From: Acidobacteriota bacterium
GTDB taxonomy: Bacteria > Acidobacteriota > Terriglobia > Bryobacterales > Bryobacteraceae
Assembly: GCA_025352795.1 (NCBI GenBank)
Contig: JANXSF010000088.1
Location: forward strand, 62,001-126,000
Length of the DNA: 64,000 nucleotides
Direction of reading: 5' to 3'
This document shows positions 8,073 to 15,589 of this stretch, piece after piece (within the stretch, counting starts at the first letter, position 1; each line of letters begins with the position of its first letter). The notes beneath the pieces are model-generated. The model was not told the origin of the DNA and searched no databases. It saw only the letters and a list, made by a program, of their open reading frames with translations. The translations under genes were made by a program, and so were the position numbers.

Positions 8073-8375
8073 TTATGTTGCCGGGTGACCGCAGGCAGCG
8101 CACAATTTTGCTTTTGGAGTTCTGAGTGGTTTGCCACAGTTCAGGCAAGGATTTCCGTAGAGCGCCAAACGGTGATGCCAGACTTCCATCGCGTCAGGTT
8201 CGTGATGGCCGGTGATTCGTTCGTATTCACGGACCACAGGGCCTGAAAACTGATCGACGCGCTCCCCAAAGTTTCCAGACCCTTTGGTGCCGTATTTGGA
8301 AAAGACCAACGCAGACTCTTCGCCATTGAGCATGGGGACTTCGGATTTGCATCGCCAACACCACAGCAGTTTCAT
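8073..8375 (-). CDS. Hypothetical protein with zinc-ribbon cysteines
   Basis: 100 residues, no signal peptide. A CxxC pair near the N-terminus ('CWRCKSEVPML') and two CxxC pairs at the C-terminus ('CLNCGKPL', 'LCAACGHP') suggest one or two structural zinc sites. The middle section is helical with 'GPVVREYERITG'. The function is not recognised. The hicB gene lies upstream on the same strand, 21 bases away. Confidence 0.75.
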   Translation of the reverse strand: MKLLWCWRCKSEVPMLNGEESALVFSKYGTKGSGNFGERVDQFSGPVVREYERITGHHEPDAMEVWHHRLALYGNPCLNCGKPLRTPKAKLCAACGHPAT

Positions 8376-8396
8376 CGATTGTTTGATCGTGGAACT

Positions 8397-8618
8397 TTAA
8401 GACGCAATTTCAAATTCAACAACTTCAACCTCGGTGGTTGTAGAAGGAATAGGCTCACCGATTTCGCGCATCACTTCCACGTGCAATGCGATAGCTTCTT
8501 TAATATTGCGCTTCGTTTCTTCAAGAGTGGCACCAGTAGTGACGCACCCAGGCAGGTCCGGGATGTATGCTGCCCAGTTCGACTCTGCTTCTTCATAGAC
8601 AACGGCAAAGCGTCTCAT
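8397..8618 (-). CDS. hicB: HicB-family antitoxin
   Basis: 73 residues with the degraded RNase-H-like fold typical of short HicB antitoxins: 'AVVYEEAESNWAAYIPDLPGCVTTG' (written here in pieces: the 'YIPDLPGC' core and the following 'TLEETKRNIKEAI' helix). It lacks an added DNA-binding domain. It normally sequesters the HicA mRNA interferase. It begins two bases after the end of the hicA frame, the classic hicA-hicB order, but hicA is broken. The frame is intact, so it stands as an orphan antitoxin. Confidence 0.9.
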   Translation of the reverse strand: MRRFAVVYEEAESNWAAYIPDLPGCVTTGATLEETKRNIKEAIALHVEVMREIGEPIPSTTTEVEVVEFEIAS

Positions 8619-8620
8619 GA

Positions 8621-8806
8621 TTACTCCATTCCAGCTTTCTTTAAGATAGATCTCAACGTGCCAAGGGGAAGATCGTCATTCCAATGTCAGGGGACAGTTA
8701 CAACAAGTGGTTTATCTGGATGTTTGAATGCCCGATGACTTCCTTTTTGGAGAACCAATCGCCAGTGATTTAATTCTAAACGGCGAATTACATCACGAAC
8801 CTTCAT
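8621..8806 (-). pseudogene. hicA: hicA toxin with a premature TGA at codon 40
   Basis: From ATG at 8806 the frame reads a complete 61-residue HicA: 'MKVRDVIRRLE', the catalytic 'KGSHRAFKHP' with His24, a strand 'PLVVTVP', and the C-terminal 'DDLPLGTLRSILKKAGME'. Codon 40 (8687-8689) is TGA, exactly where HicA proteins usually have Gly ('VPGH..DDL'), so a single G-to-T change from GGA explains it. The stop precedes the last helix, which should abolish the dsRBD-like fold. No start codon allows the downstream part to be made separately in a useful form. Confidence 0.85.
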
Positions 8807-8879
8807 ACACTAAACCAGGCATACTAAACCCAAGACGGTTTATTGATTGAGACATAATTGAAGCAAGGAGGGAATATCG

Positions 8880-9148
8880 GTGACTCACACAATTAGCATC
8901 GATCTTCCTCTGGAAAAAATTTCCGAAATCTGTCGTCGCTACAGTGTCGCCGAATCGGCTGTTTTTGGTCTGCTGCTCGTGGAGAACTAGGCCCGGAGTC
9001 GGACTTAGACATTCTGGTGGAGTTTCAACCTGGGGTCACGTGGGGTCTGGAATACTTCAGTCTTGAACAAGAACTTGCGGAAGCAGTAGGCCGTTGTGTG
9101 GATCTAGCCACCAAAAAATGGCTCCGTCCGGAAGTGCGGATGCATTGA
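8880..9148 (+). pseudogene. MNT-type nucleotidyltransferase (MntA-like antitoxin) with a frameshift
   Basis: A GTG at 8880 follows an excellent AAGGAGGG (8864-8871). The first 30 residues read as the N-terminus of a minimal nucleotidyltransferase up to 'AESAVFG'. One missing base after 8969 breaks the 'GSAARGE' motif; in the next frame the protein continues 'ARGELGPESDLDILVEF', with the DxD metal site, to a natural end at 9148 ('WLRPEVRMH'). Proteins of this size are antitoxins of HepT/MntA modules or components of DNA-repair-like operons. No HepT partner is visible downstream. Confidence 0.8.
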
Positions 9149-9265
9149 CTTGAGTTCCAACGTTGACCGTTCGCGATAGGACACGCCGGAGCCCCATCCC
9201 ACTTAGTTTTCCCGAAATTGGACAGCTTCAAGTGTTTGATCGGAGCGCAACAGGCCTTTGAGGAT

Positions 9266-9333
9266 ACCGCTCCCTTGCGGTAACGGCTCTTTAGAATAAA
9301 TATGTTACGGAGCCGTAACCGCAAGGGATCGGT
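9266..9333. repeat. Long imperfect inverted repeat (intergenic element)
   Basis: Arms of 24 bases, 9266-9289 and 9310-9333, pair with only two mismatches around a 20-base A/T-rich loop. The arms contain CCGCTCCCTTGCGGTAACGG and its near complement. The right side also contains a smaller palindrome, GTTACGG-AG-CCGTAAC (9304-9319). It lies in the 283-base gap between the nucleotidyltransferase remnant and pyruvate carboxylase. I recall closely similar elements dispersed through Solibacter-type genomes, so it may be a REP-like mobile element. It could also act as a transcription barrier. Confidence 0.75.
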
Positions 9334-9387
9334 CTTTCAACCACGTTAAAACTTCGCATGTTATTCTTGGGATTCAGTCCTCGCTGT

Positions 9388-9428
9388 CCGAACCCTTGTA
9401 GGTTCGGTCACCTTCAACTTTTTATAAT
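9388..9428 (+). promoter_or_regulatory. Hairpin and TATAAT directly upstream of pyc
   Basis: CCGAACC-CTTGTA-GGTTCGG forms a perfect 7-bp stem (9388-9407). A consensus -10 TATAAT lies at 9423-9428, only three bases before the ATG at 9432. No -35 element sits at the right distance and no Shine-Dalgarno precedes the ATG. Either the TATAAT drives a leaderless mRNA, or it is just A/T-rich leader sequence. Confidence 0.35.
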
Positions 9429-9431
9429 TAT

Positions 9432-12400
9432 ATGAAAAAGCTTCTAGCCCTGAATCGCGGCGAAATCGCCATTCGAATCTTTCGCGCAACCAATGAACTG
9501 GGCATCCGCACTGTGGCTGTATACTCGCAGGAGGATCGACTCAGCCTGCATCGCTTCAAGGCTGATGAAGCCTACCTCATCGGGGTGGGCAAAGGGCCTG
9601 TTCAAGCCTACTTGGACGTGGATAACATTGTTGCCATGGCCGCCGAAAAGGGTGTGGACGCCATCCACCCTGGCTATGGATTCCTATCAGAAAACCCTGC
9701 CCTGCCCCGAGCTTGTGCAAAGCATGGCATCACATTTATTGGACCCAGTCCCCACCTCTTGGAAGAGCTGGGGGACAAAACAGCAGCCCGCTCCCTGGCT
9801 GAAAAGGCTGGCGTCCCGGTGGTGCCCGGAACTGAACATGCGATTTCCGACGCAGTGAAAGCCGGGAAACTTGCGGCCAGCATCGGCTTTCCATTGATCA
9901 TCAAAGCAGCCTTCGGCGGTGGTGGCCGGGGCATGCGAGTTGTGGAAAAGCCGGAAGACTTTGCCGGTAAGTTTGACGAAGCCAGCCGTGAAGCAGGCGC
10001 TGCTTTTGGGAATAGCGGTTGCTTTATGGAACGCTATATCCGTCGCGCGCGCCATGTGGAAGTTCAGATTCTGGGCGATAAGCACGGGAACATTCTCCAC
10101 TTGCATGAACGGGATTGTTCCGTGCAGCGCCGTCATCAAAAAGTTGTGGAAGTGGCCCCGGCGGTCAACCTGGATGCTCGTATTCGTCGTGAACTGGCCG
10201 ATGCCGCCGTGAAACTGGCTCGTACCGCCGGTTACTACAACGCGGGCACTGTGGAATTCCTGGTGGATGCCGATTCCGGCGAATGGTTCTTCATTGAAGT
10301 GAATCCGCGAGTGCAGGTGGAACATACGGTGACGGAAATGATCACCGGCATAGACATTGTGCGGGCGCAAATTCAGATAGCCCAAGGCATGTCTCTGCAT
10401 GGTCCGGAAATGGATTTGCCGAAGCAGGAAGACGTCCCGCTGCACGGGTTCGCCATGCAATGCCGTGTCACCACGGAAGATCCAGCGAATCACTTTGTGC
10501 CTGATTACGGCAAGATTCAGACCTATCGTTCCCCGGCAGGCTTTGGCGTGCGGCTGGACGGAGCGTCGGCTTATGGTGGGGCGGTGATCACCCCGTTCTA
10601 CGATTCCTTGTTGGTGAAAGTTTCCACTTGGGGTCGTCGATTTCCCGATGCTTGCGATCGCATGGATCGGGCTTTGCGCGAATTCCGTATCCGTGGCGTG
10701 AAGACCAACATTCCGTTTTTGGAAAATGTTGTGAACAACGACAAGTTCCAGAACGGCTTGGTTACCACCAGCTTTATTGACGATACTCCGGCGCTATTTA
10801 AATTCAGCACGCGCAAGGACCGGGCTACTCGTCTGCTGACTTACATGGGGGAAGTGATTGTCAACGGCAATCCAGAAGTGGCCGGTAAAACGAAGCAGAC
10901 TGTCTTCAAGGCTGCACCAATTCCGGCGCACAATTCCGCAGTTCCGCCGCCCGGCACACGACAGATGTTGGATCAAATGGGTGCGGAGAAATTTGCGCAG
11001 TGGACTCGCGATCAGAAGCGGCTGCTGATTACCGACACCACCTTTCGCGATGCCCATCAGTCACTGTTCGCAACCAGGGCGCGCACCTACGACATGATGG
11101 CCATTGCCAACTATGTGTCACACAACTTGAGTGGACTTTATAGTTTGGAAATGTGGGGTGGCGCAACGTTTGACGTGAGCATGCGCTACCTGCTGGAAGA
11201 TCCCTGGCAGCGCTTGCGACTGTTGCGTCAAGCCATTCCGAATGTCCTGTTCCAGATGCTGTTACGGGCGTCGAATGCAGTGGGCTACACCGCTTACCCG
11301 GACAACGTCGTAAAGGAATTCATCCAGGGAGCCGCGGACGAAGGCATGGATATTTTCCGTGTGTTTGATTCGCTGAACTGGCTGCCAAACATGAAGGCAC
11401 CAATGGATGCAGTTCGCAAAACCGGGAAGTTGTGCGAAGCATCGGTGTGCTACACGGGCGATATTTTGGATCCGAAACGGGACAAATACGGGCTGAATTA
11501 CTACGTCAAAATGGCTAAGGAACTGGAGCGAATGGGTGCCCACATTCTGGCTATTAAAGATATGGCCGGGCTTTGCAAACCATACGCTGCGCAGAAACTG
11601 GTAAAGACGTTGCGAGAGGAAGTGGGCATCCCTATTCACTTCCACACGCATGACACGAGCGGCATTAACGCGGCCTCTATTTTGAAGGCTTCCGATGCTG
11701 GGGTGGACATTGCCGATGCGGCCATTGCATCCATGAGCGGGACCACGTCGCAACCGAACTTGAATTCTATTGTGGCAGCGTTGGACAACACTCCGCGCGC
11801 TACAAAGTTAGACTTAAAAGTTTTGAACAATTGTTCCGATTATTGGGAAGTGGTACGCACCTACTATCTGCCGTTCGATAGCGGGTTAAAGGCAGGCACA
11901 GCAAGTGTTTATGAACACGAAATGCCGGGTGGCCAGTTCACCAATTTAAAAGAACAGGCTGAATCTATGGGGCTGGGTCCGAAGTGGAACGAAGTGGCCA
12001 AGACCTATGCCGAAGTGAACCAGATGTTTGGAGACATTGTGAAGGTGACTCCATCCAGCAAAGTGGTGGGCGACATGGCGGTGTTCCTGGTGGGCCACGG
12101 CATGACCTGCGCGGAGTTTGAGAAGTTGAGTCCCGATCATACGTTGACGCTGCCCAACTCTGTGGTGGACATGTTTACGGGGTCGTTGGGAGAACCGGAA
12201 GGCGGTTGGCCGAAGAAGATCGCGAAGATTATTCTGCGGGGAGAGACGCCGAAGAAGGGTCGGCCTGGTGCACATTTGGCTTCTGTCGATATGGCCGAGA
12301 CGGCTGCTCTGGTGGAGAAAAAGATCGGCCGCAAACCTTCACGGACCGATGTCCTTAGTTACCTGATGTATCCCGACGTCTATTTGAAATTCGCCAAAGC

Positions 12401-12869
12401 GCTGCAAAGCTACGGTGATTTGGAAGCGTTGCCCACTCCACAATTTTTCTATGGAATGGAACGCGGCGAAGAGATCATGGTGGACATTGAACCGGGCAAG
12501 ACGCTGGTGATTAAATTTCTAGCGGTCAGTGATCCGCATCCTGACGGTTATCGGACAGTGTTTTTCGAGTTGAACGGACAGCCACGGGAAGCGAACATCG
12601 TCGATAAATCGCTGAAGCCTACGGGACCAGTGCGGGTGAAGGCTGACCCTGGGGTGGCTGGTCAAGTAGGCGCACCAATTCCAGGGGCGGTGACTGCCAT
12701 TGCGGTGGAGGTGGGTCAACCGGTGGAAAAAGGTGCGAAGCTGCTGATCATGGAAGCGATGAAAATGCAGACGACAGTTTATGCTCCGGTAGCAGGGAAG
12801 ATATCGAAGAAGCTGGTGCAGACGGGGCAGCAGGTGGAGGCGAAAGATCTGTTGCTGGTCATTGAGTAG
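9432..12869 (+). CDS. pyc: Pyruvate carboxylase, single-chain
   Basis: 1145 residues, the normal length for the fused enzyme that makes oxaloacetate from pyruvate, bicarbonate and ATP. Domains in order: biotin carboxylase (1-455; 'NRGEIAIRIFRA', the glycine-rich 'KAAFGGGGRGMR', 'EVNPRVQVEHTVTE'); carboxyltransferase (about 530-810; 'DTTFRDAHQSLFATR' and 'HFHTHDTSG' metal site); and biotin carrier domain (about 1070-1145; 'EAMKM' with biotinyl Lys1111). All key residues seen are intact. It is anaplerotic and cytoplasmic, and is followed after three bases by the propeller gene. Confidence 0.98.
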   Translation: MKKLLALNRGEIAIRIFRATNELGIRTVAVYSQEDRLSLHRFKADEAYLIGVGKGPVQAYLDVDNIVAMAAEKGVDAIHPGYGFLSENPALPRACAKHGITFIGPSPHLLEELGDKTAARSLAEKAGVPVVPGTEHAISDAVKAGKLAASIGFPLIIKAAFGGGGRGMRVVEKPEDFAGKFDEASREAGAAFGNSGCFMERYIRRARHVEVQILGDKHGNILHLHERDCSVQRRHQKVVEVAPAVNLDARIRRELADAAVKLARTAGYYNAGTVEFLVDADSGEWFFIEVNPRVQVEHTVTEMITGIDIVRAQIQIAQGMSLHGPEMDLPKQEDVPLHGFAMQCRVTTEDPANHFVPDYGKIQTYRSPAGFGVRLDGASAYGGAVITPFYDSLLVKVSTWGRRFPDACDRMDRALREFRIRGVKTNIPFLENVVNNDKFQNGLVTTSFIDDTPALFKFSTRKDRATRLLTYMGEVIVNGNPEVAGKTKQTVFKAAPIPAHNSAVPPPGTRQMLDQMGAEKFAQWTRDQKRLLITDTTFRDAHQSLFATRARTYDMMAIANYVSHNLSGLYSLEMWGGATFDVSMRYLLEDPWQRLRLLRQAIPNVLFQMLLRASNAVGYTAYPDNVVKEFIQGAADEGMDIFRVFDSLNWLPNMKAPMDAVRKTGKLCEASVCYTGDILDPKRDKYGLNYYVKMAKELERMGAHILAIKDMAGLCKPYAAQKLVKTLREEVGIPIHFHTHDTSGINAASILKASDAGVDIADAAIASMSGTTSQPNLNSIVAALDNTPRATKLDLKVLNNCSDYWEVVRTYYLPFDSGLKAGTASVYEHEMPGGQFTNLKEQAESMGLGPKWNEVAKTYAEVNQMFGDIVKVTPSSKVVGDMAVFLVGHGMTCAEFEKLSPDHTLTLPNSVVDMFTGSLGEPEGGWPKKIAKIILRGETPKKGRPGAHLASVDMAETAALVEKKIGRKPSRTDVLSYLMYPDVYLKFAKALQSYGDLEALPTPQFFYGMERGEEIMVDIEPGKTLVIKFLAVSDPHPDGYRTVFFELNGQPREANIVDKSLKPTGPVRVKADPGVAGQVGAPIPGAVTAIAVEVGQPVEKGAKLLIMEAMKMQTTVYAPVAGKISKKLVQTGQQVEAKDLLLVIE

Positions 12870-12872
12870 GAT

Positions 12873-13847
12873 ATGATTTCCAGCATGCAACCAAACATAT
12901 TTCCTTTGTATCTGGCATTGTTGCTGGCATCGCTGTTAACGCAAACGCTTTCGGCCCAAACGCCAGCCACTGTTGTGGAGGATGCAACCCGTATCCGTGC
13001 CATGGCCAAGGCGGCACCAAAGCTTCCTTTGGAACTCACCCTGCTGAAAGTCACTCCTGAACTGGAACTGGGGTACGTATCCTCAGCAGCAGCGGACAGC
13101 CAGGGCAACTTCTATCTGTTGCAGCGCGAACCTAAAACCGACGCGATCATAGTGATTGACCCAATGGGGAAACTTTTGCGCAGTTGGGGCAAAGGATTCT
13201 TCACAATTCCCCACAGCATCCGCCTTGATCCCGCAGGAAACGTGTGGACCACCGATGCCAACACATCCATGGTCTATAAGTTCGCTCCAGATGGACGGAA
13301 ATTGTTGGAAATCAAGGTCGGCGGACAACCGTTCACAACCACCAGCGAGTTTCGAGGAACCACAGACACGGGCTTTGCCTCCAACGGACACGTCTACATT
13401 TCCGACGGATACGGTAACGCTCGAATCCTGGAATACGATAAAAGAGGGAAGAAAATTCGGGAGTGGGGTCGGCGTGGCAATCAGTCCGGTGAGTTCAGGC
13501 TTCCACACGGTATTGCCGTCCATCCGAATGGAAATGTATACGTGGCTGATCGCGAAAACGACCGTGTGCAGTGGTTCACGCCCAAAGGAAAGTATCTCGG
13601 TGAATGGAAGTTCGCTGGCAGAGTTTTCTCTTTGGCATTTAGTAAAAAGGGCGAGCTATATGTATCAGCCCAACCGAGGGATGTGGCAATTGGCTCGGAA
13701 GGATGGATATTCAAGGTAAATGATCGCGACGGCAGCATCCTTGGGCGAGTAGACGGTGCAGGACATTCCATCAACATAGCACCGGATGGCTCCATTCTGA
13801 TTGGCAAACGCCCGGACCAGATTTTACTTTTTAGCCCAGTGAAGTAA
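12873..13847 (+). CDS. Secreted NHL-repeat beta-propeller protein
   Basis: 324 residues with an N-terminal signal peptide (hydrophobic 'LYLALLLASLLTQTLSAQ'). From about residue 65 there are six NHL-like blades, with repeats such as 'PHSIRLDPAGNVWTTDANT', 'GFASNGHVYISDGYGNARI' and 'PHGIAVHPNGNVYVADREN'. It resembles the propeller of peptidylglycine alpha-amidating lyases, but I cannot see the enzyme's specific metal ligands. The start could be ATG 12873 or ATG 12885. It is probably periplasmic or extracellular. It lies three bases after pyc, so it may be cotranscribed without being functionally linked. Confidence 0.85.
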   Translation: MISSMQPNIFPLYLALLLASLLTQTLSAQTPATVVEDATRIRAMAKAAPKLPLELTLLKVTPELELGYVSSAAADSQGNFYLLQREPKTDAIIVIDPMGKLLRSWGKGFFTIPHSIRLDPAGNVWTTDANTSMVYKFAPDGRKLLEIKVGGQPFTTTSEFRGTTDTGFASNGHVYISDGYGNARILEYDKRGKKIREWGRRGNQSGEFRLPHGIAVHPNGNVYVADRENDRVQWFTPKGKYLGEWKFAGRVFSLAFSKKGELYVSAQPRDVAIGSEGWIFKVNDRDGSILGRVDGAGHSINIAPDGSILIGKRPDQILLFSPVK

Positions 13848-13857
13848 CATTGAAAGC

Positions 13858-14235
13858 TTATCGAATCTGCTTGTCTTTCAAATCGCTGACCATCTGTTCA
13901 AACTTCTTCTTCTGTTCAGGATTCAAAACGTTCTGAATACGATCCTTACCATGAGCCCGAACTTCATCCATTTGCGCCTGCAAAGTTTGGTAGTACATGG
14001 TTAAATCGTCCAAAGACTGCTCAATTGCTTCCGATTGCACTGGAGTCAATTGCAGCTCTTTGCGCATTCGTTTAATAGTCATGTCCTTCCAATTGGCATT
14101 AATCCGATTGGTGGATGCCTGGGCCGTGGTGTAGCGTGACAACACTACACCAGTAATGCCACCGCAGGCGAATACCAGGATCAGTATCAGGAAGATTTTC
14201 GAAGTTCGTATGGGGGAGTTGGAATTTCCAAACAT
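13858..14235 (-). CDS. Spy/CpxP-like periplasmic stress protein (membrane-anchored)
   Basis: 125 residues. One N-terminal membrane segment (about 14-33) anchors a helical periplasmic domain with two LTxxQ-like motifs, 'LQLTPVQSEAIEQ' and 'LNPEQKKKFEQM', the signature of Spy/CpxP/RsrP-type proteins. Such domains bind unfolded proteins or metal in the periplasm. It is the third gene of a sigma / anti-sigma / Spy-like unit, starting 8 bases after the anti-sigma gene ends, which suggests an envelope-stress circuit in which this is an effector or sensor. Confidence 0.85.
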   Translation of the reverse strand: MFGNSNSPIRTSKIFLILILVFACGGITGVVLSRYTTAQASTNRINANWKDMTIKRMRKELQLTPVQSEAIEQSLDDLTMYYQTLQAQMDEVRAHGKDRIQNVLNPEQKKKFEQMVSDLKDKQIR

Positions 14236-14243
14236 CGTTAAAT

Positions 14244-14711
14244 TTAATCCGCCTGGGGATAACTCACCATGTCCACAAGAACAACATTGCGGTCATGATC
14301 GGCATCCTCGTTGGACTGCATGACTGCGGTGGACGAGGGAGCCACTAGCAGTCGCTCAGGAGTGGAAGCCACTTGCAACAACTCGACTGGCGAAAACATA
14401 AGAAAGCCGCTCATCAACAAAACCAGAGCTGTGGTGGCATAAACCAATCGACGACCGAAAATGGGATCAAGCAACAGGTCCCAAAACGACGGCTTGGTTT
14501 GCGATTCAATGCGAGCTGAAACGCGCGCATAAAATCCGGGGGTTGGTGCAATCTGTTCGTCGACGCGAAGCGTATGTAACAGTGTGGAGTGCACGGCAAA
14601 CACCGTCAACTCCGCTTGGCAATCCGCGCAAGATCGAATGTGAGACTCAAGCTCAGGAACGTGACGTCCCTCAAGGTAAGCCTCCAGGTTTTGAATTACT
14701 GGATCGTGCAT
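14244..14711 (-). CDS. Anti-sigma factor with zinc-binding ZAS motif
   Basis: About 155 residues from the ATG at 14711. The N-terminal domain has 'HIRSCADCQAEL', the HxxxCxxC anti-sigma zinc motif, which should bind the ECF sigma factor encoded just upstream. One transmembrane segment ('LVYATTALVLLMSGFLMF') crosses the membrane near residues 95-112, leaving a short periplasmic tail of about 40 residues. This is the standard layout for release of sigma after envelope stress. It is second in a three-gene unit. Confidence 0.9.
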   Translation of the reverse strand: MHDPVIQNLEAYLEGRHVPELESHIRSCADCQAELTVFAVHSTLLHTLRVDEQIAPTPGFYARVSARIESQTKPSFWDLLLDPIFGRRLVYATTALVLLMSGFLMFSPVELLQVASTPERLLVAPSSTAVMQSNEDADHDRNVVLVDMVSYPQAD

Positions 14712-14815
14712 ATTATTTTCCCTAGACCAACAAATAATACAAAACAACTTTAGGAGTCATTCTCGCGGCGGATCATGTTGTCCGCGAATATTTTCTGCGA
14801 TTGAAAGACCCCGAC

Positions 14816-15487
14816 TTAAGCACCCAAGGCAATTTGACCAGGTAATTTGGTCAAACGTTGCGCGGCTTTCAGCAACTTCTGCCGCGCTCTAAAAAGCTTT
14901 ACCTTAATAGTATTCTCATTCATGCCCGTCATTTGGGCTAACTCTTCCACTGAATGACCTTCCACTTCCTTGAGCAAAATCAACGAGCGGTCTTCCGCTG
15001 AAACTTTGGACAGCAACTTGGTGACTAAATCCCGCTTAGCCAGCGAATCATCGGCGGCTGGCGCGCGATCCACTGCAATATCGGAACTTTCCATTTTCCG
15101 GGCATCATCCTCAGAAAAGTCGCTTTCGTAAACTAACTTGCGAACCTTTTTCTTGCGCAGATAGTCGTAGCATTCGTTCACTGTAATCTTGTAGATCCAG
15201 GTGAGCAGCGAACTGCGGAAGTCGAAACTATTGATGGAAAAATAAATCTTAGCGAAAACTTGTTGAGCGATATCTTCAGCATCGTTACGGTTGCGCAATA
15301 TGCCGTAAATGATAGAAAACACTTTGGATTGGAAGCGATCTACCACTTCTTTGAACGCGGTTTCTTCACCCGCCTGAACACGGCGAACGAGCGCTGCCTC
15401 GTCTGTCTTGTGATAATCCACTTTCGTTTTTGTGCGACCAGTGCTGCCTGCAACCGGAAAGTCAAGAACACCAGTTAATACGCTCAT
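14816..15487 (-). CDS. ECF-family RNA polymerase sigma factor
   Basis: 223 residues. Sigma region 2 runs from about 30 to 105 ('FKEVVDRFQSKVFSIIYGIL', 'DAEDIAQQVFAKIY', 'LLTWIYKITVNECYDYLR'). Region 4 lies at about 155-210 ('LILLKEVEGHSVEELAQMTG', 'ENTIKVKLFRARQKL'). It is RpoE-like and presumably regulated by the ZAS protein encoded next. The start is ATG 15487; a TTG lies two codons upstream. There is no Shine-Dalgarno, and an ECF-type promoter candidate ends only about ten bases upstream. Confidence 0.93.
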   Translation of the reverse strand: MSVLTGVLDFPVAGSTGRTKTKVDYHKTDEAALVRRVQAGEETAFKEVVDRFQSKVFSIIYGILRNRNDAEDIAQQVFAKIYFSINSFDFRSSLLTWIYKITVNECYDYLRKKKVRKLVYESDFSEDDARKMESSDIAVDRAPAADDSLAKRDLVTKLLSKVSAEDRSLILLKEVEGHSVEELAQMTGMNENTIKVKLFRARQKLLKAAQRLTKLPGQIALGA

Positions 15488-15496
15488 GCCCAATCC

Positions 15497-15522
15497 GACG
15501 CGTACCGTACCTGCTAGGTTTC
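15497..15522 (-). promoter_or_regulatory. Candidate autoregulated ECF promoter
   Basis: Read on the minus strand: GAAACC at 15522-15517, a 16-base spacer, then CGTC at 15500-15497. This matches the general ECF pattern of a GAAC-like -35 and a CGTC -10. Transcription would begin within a few bases of the sigma gene's ATG at 15487, giving a leaderless or nearly leaderless mRNA, in line with the absent Shine-Dalgarno. Confidence 0.35.
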
Positions 15523-15589
15523 AATTATCCGGGCAACCTTATGAAAACTGGCACTCCTAAGAGGGTACGATAGCAGATTTTGGGGTGCC

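Noticed and set aside
8379-8738. A 119-residue plus-strand frame
   Set aside because: It is antisense to the clear hicB and hicA frames.
9025-9324. A 99-residue minus-strand frame
   Set aside because: It runs antisense to the nucleotidyltransferase remnant and through the inverted repeat; no family resemblance.
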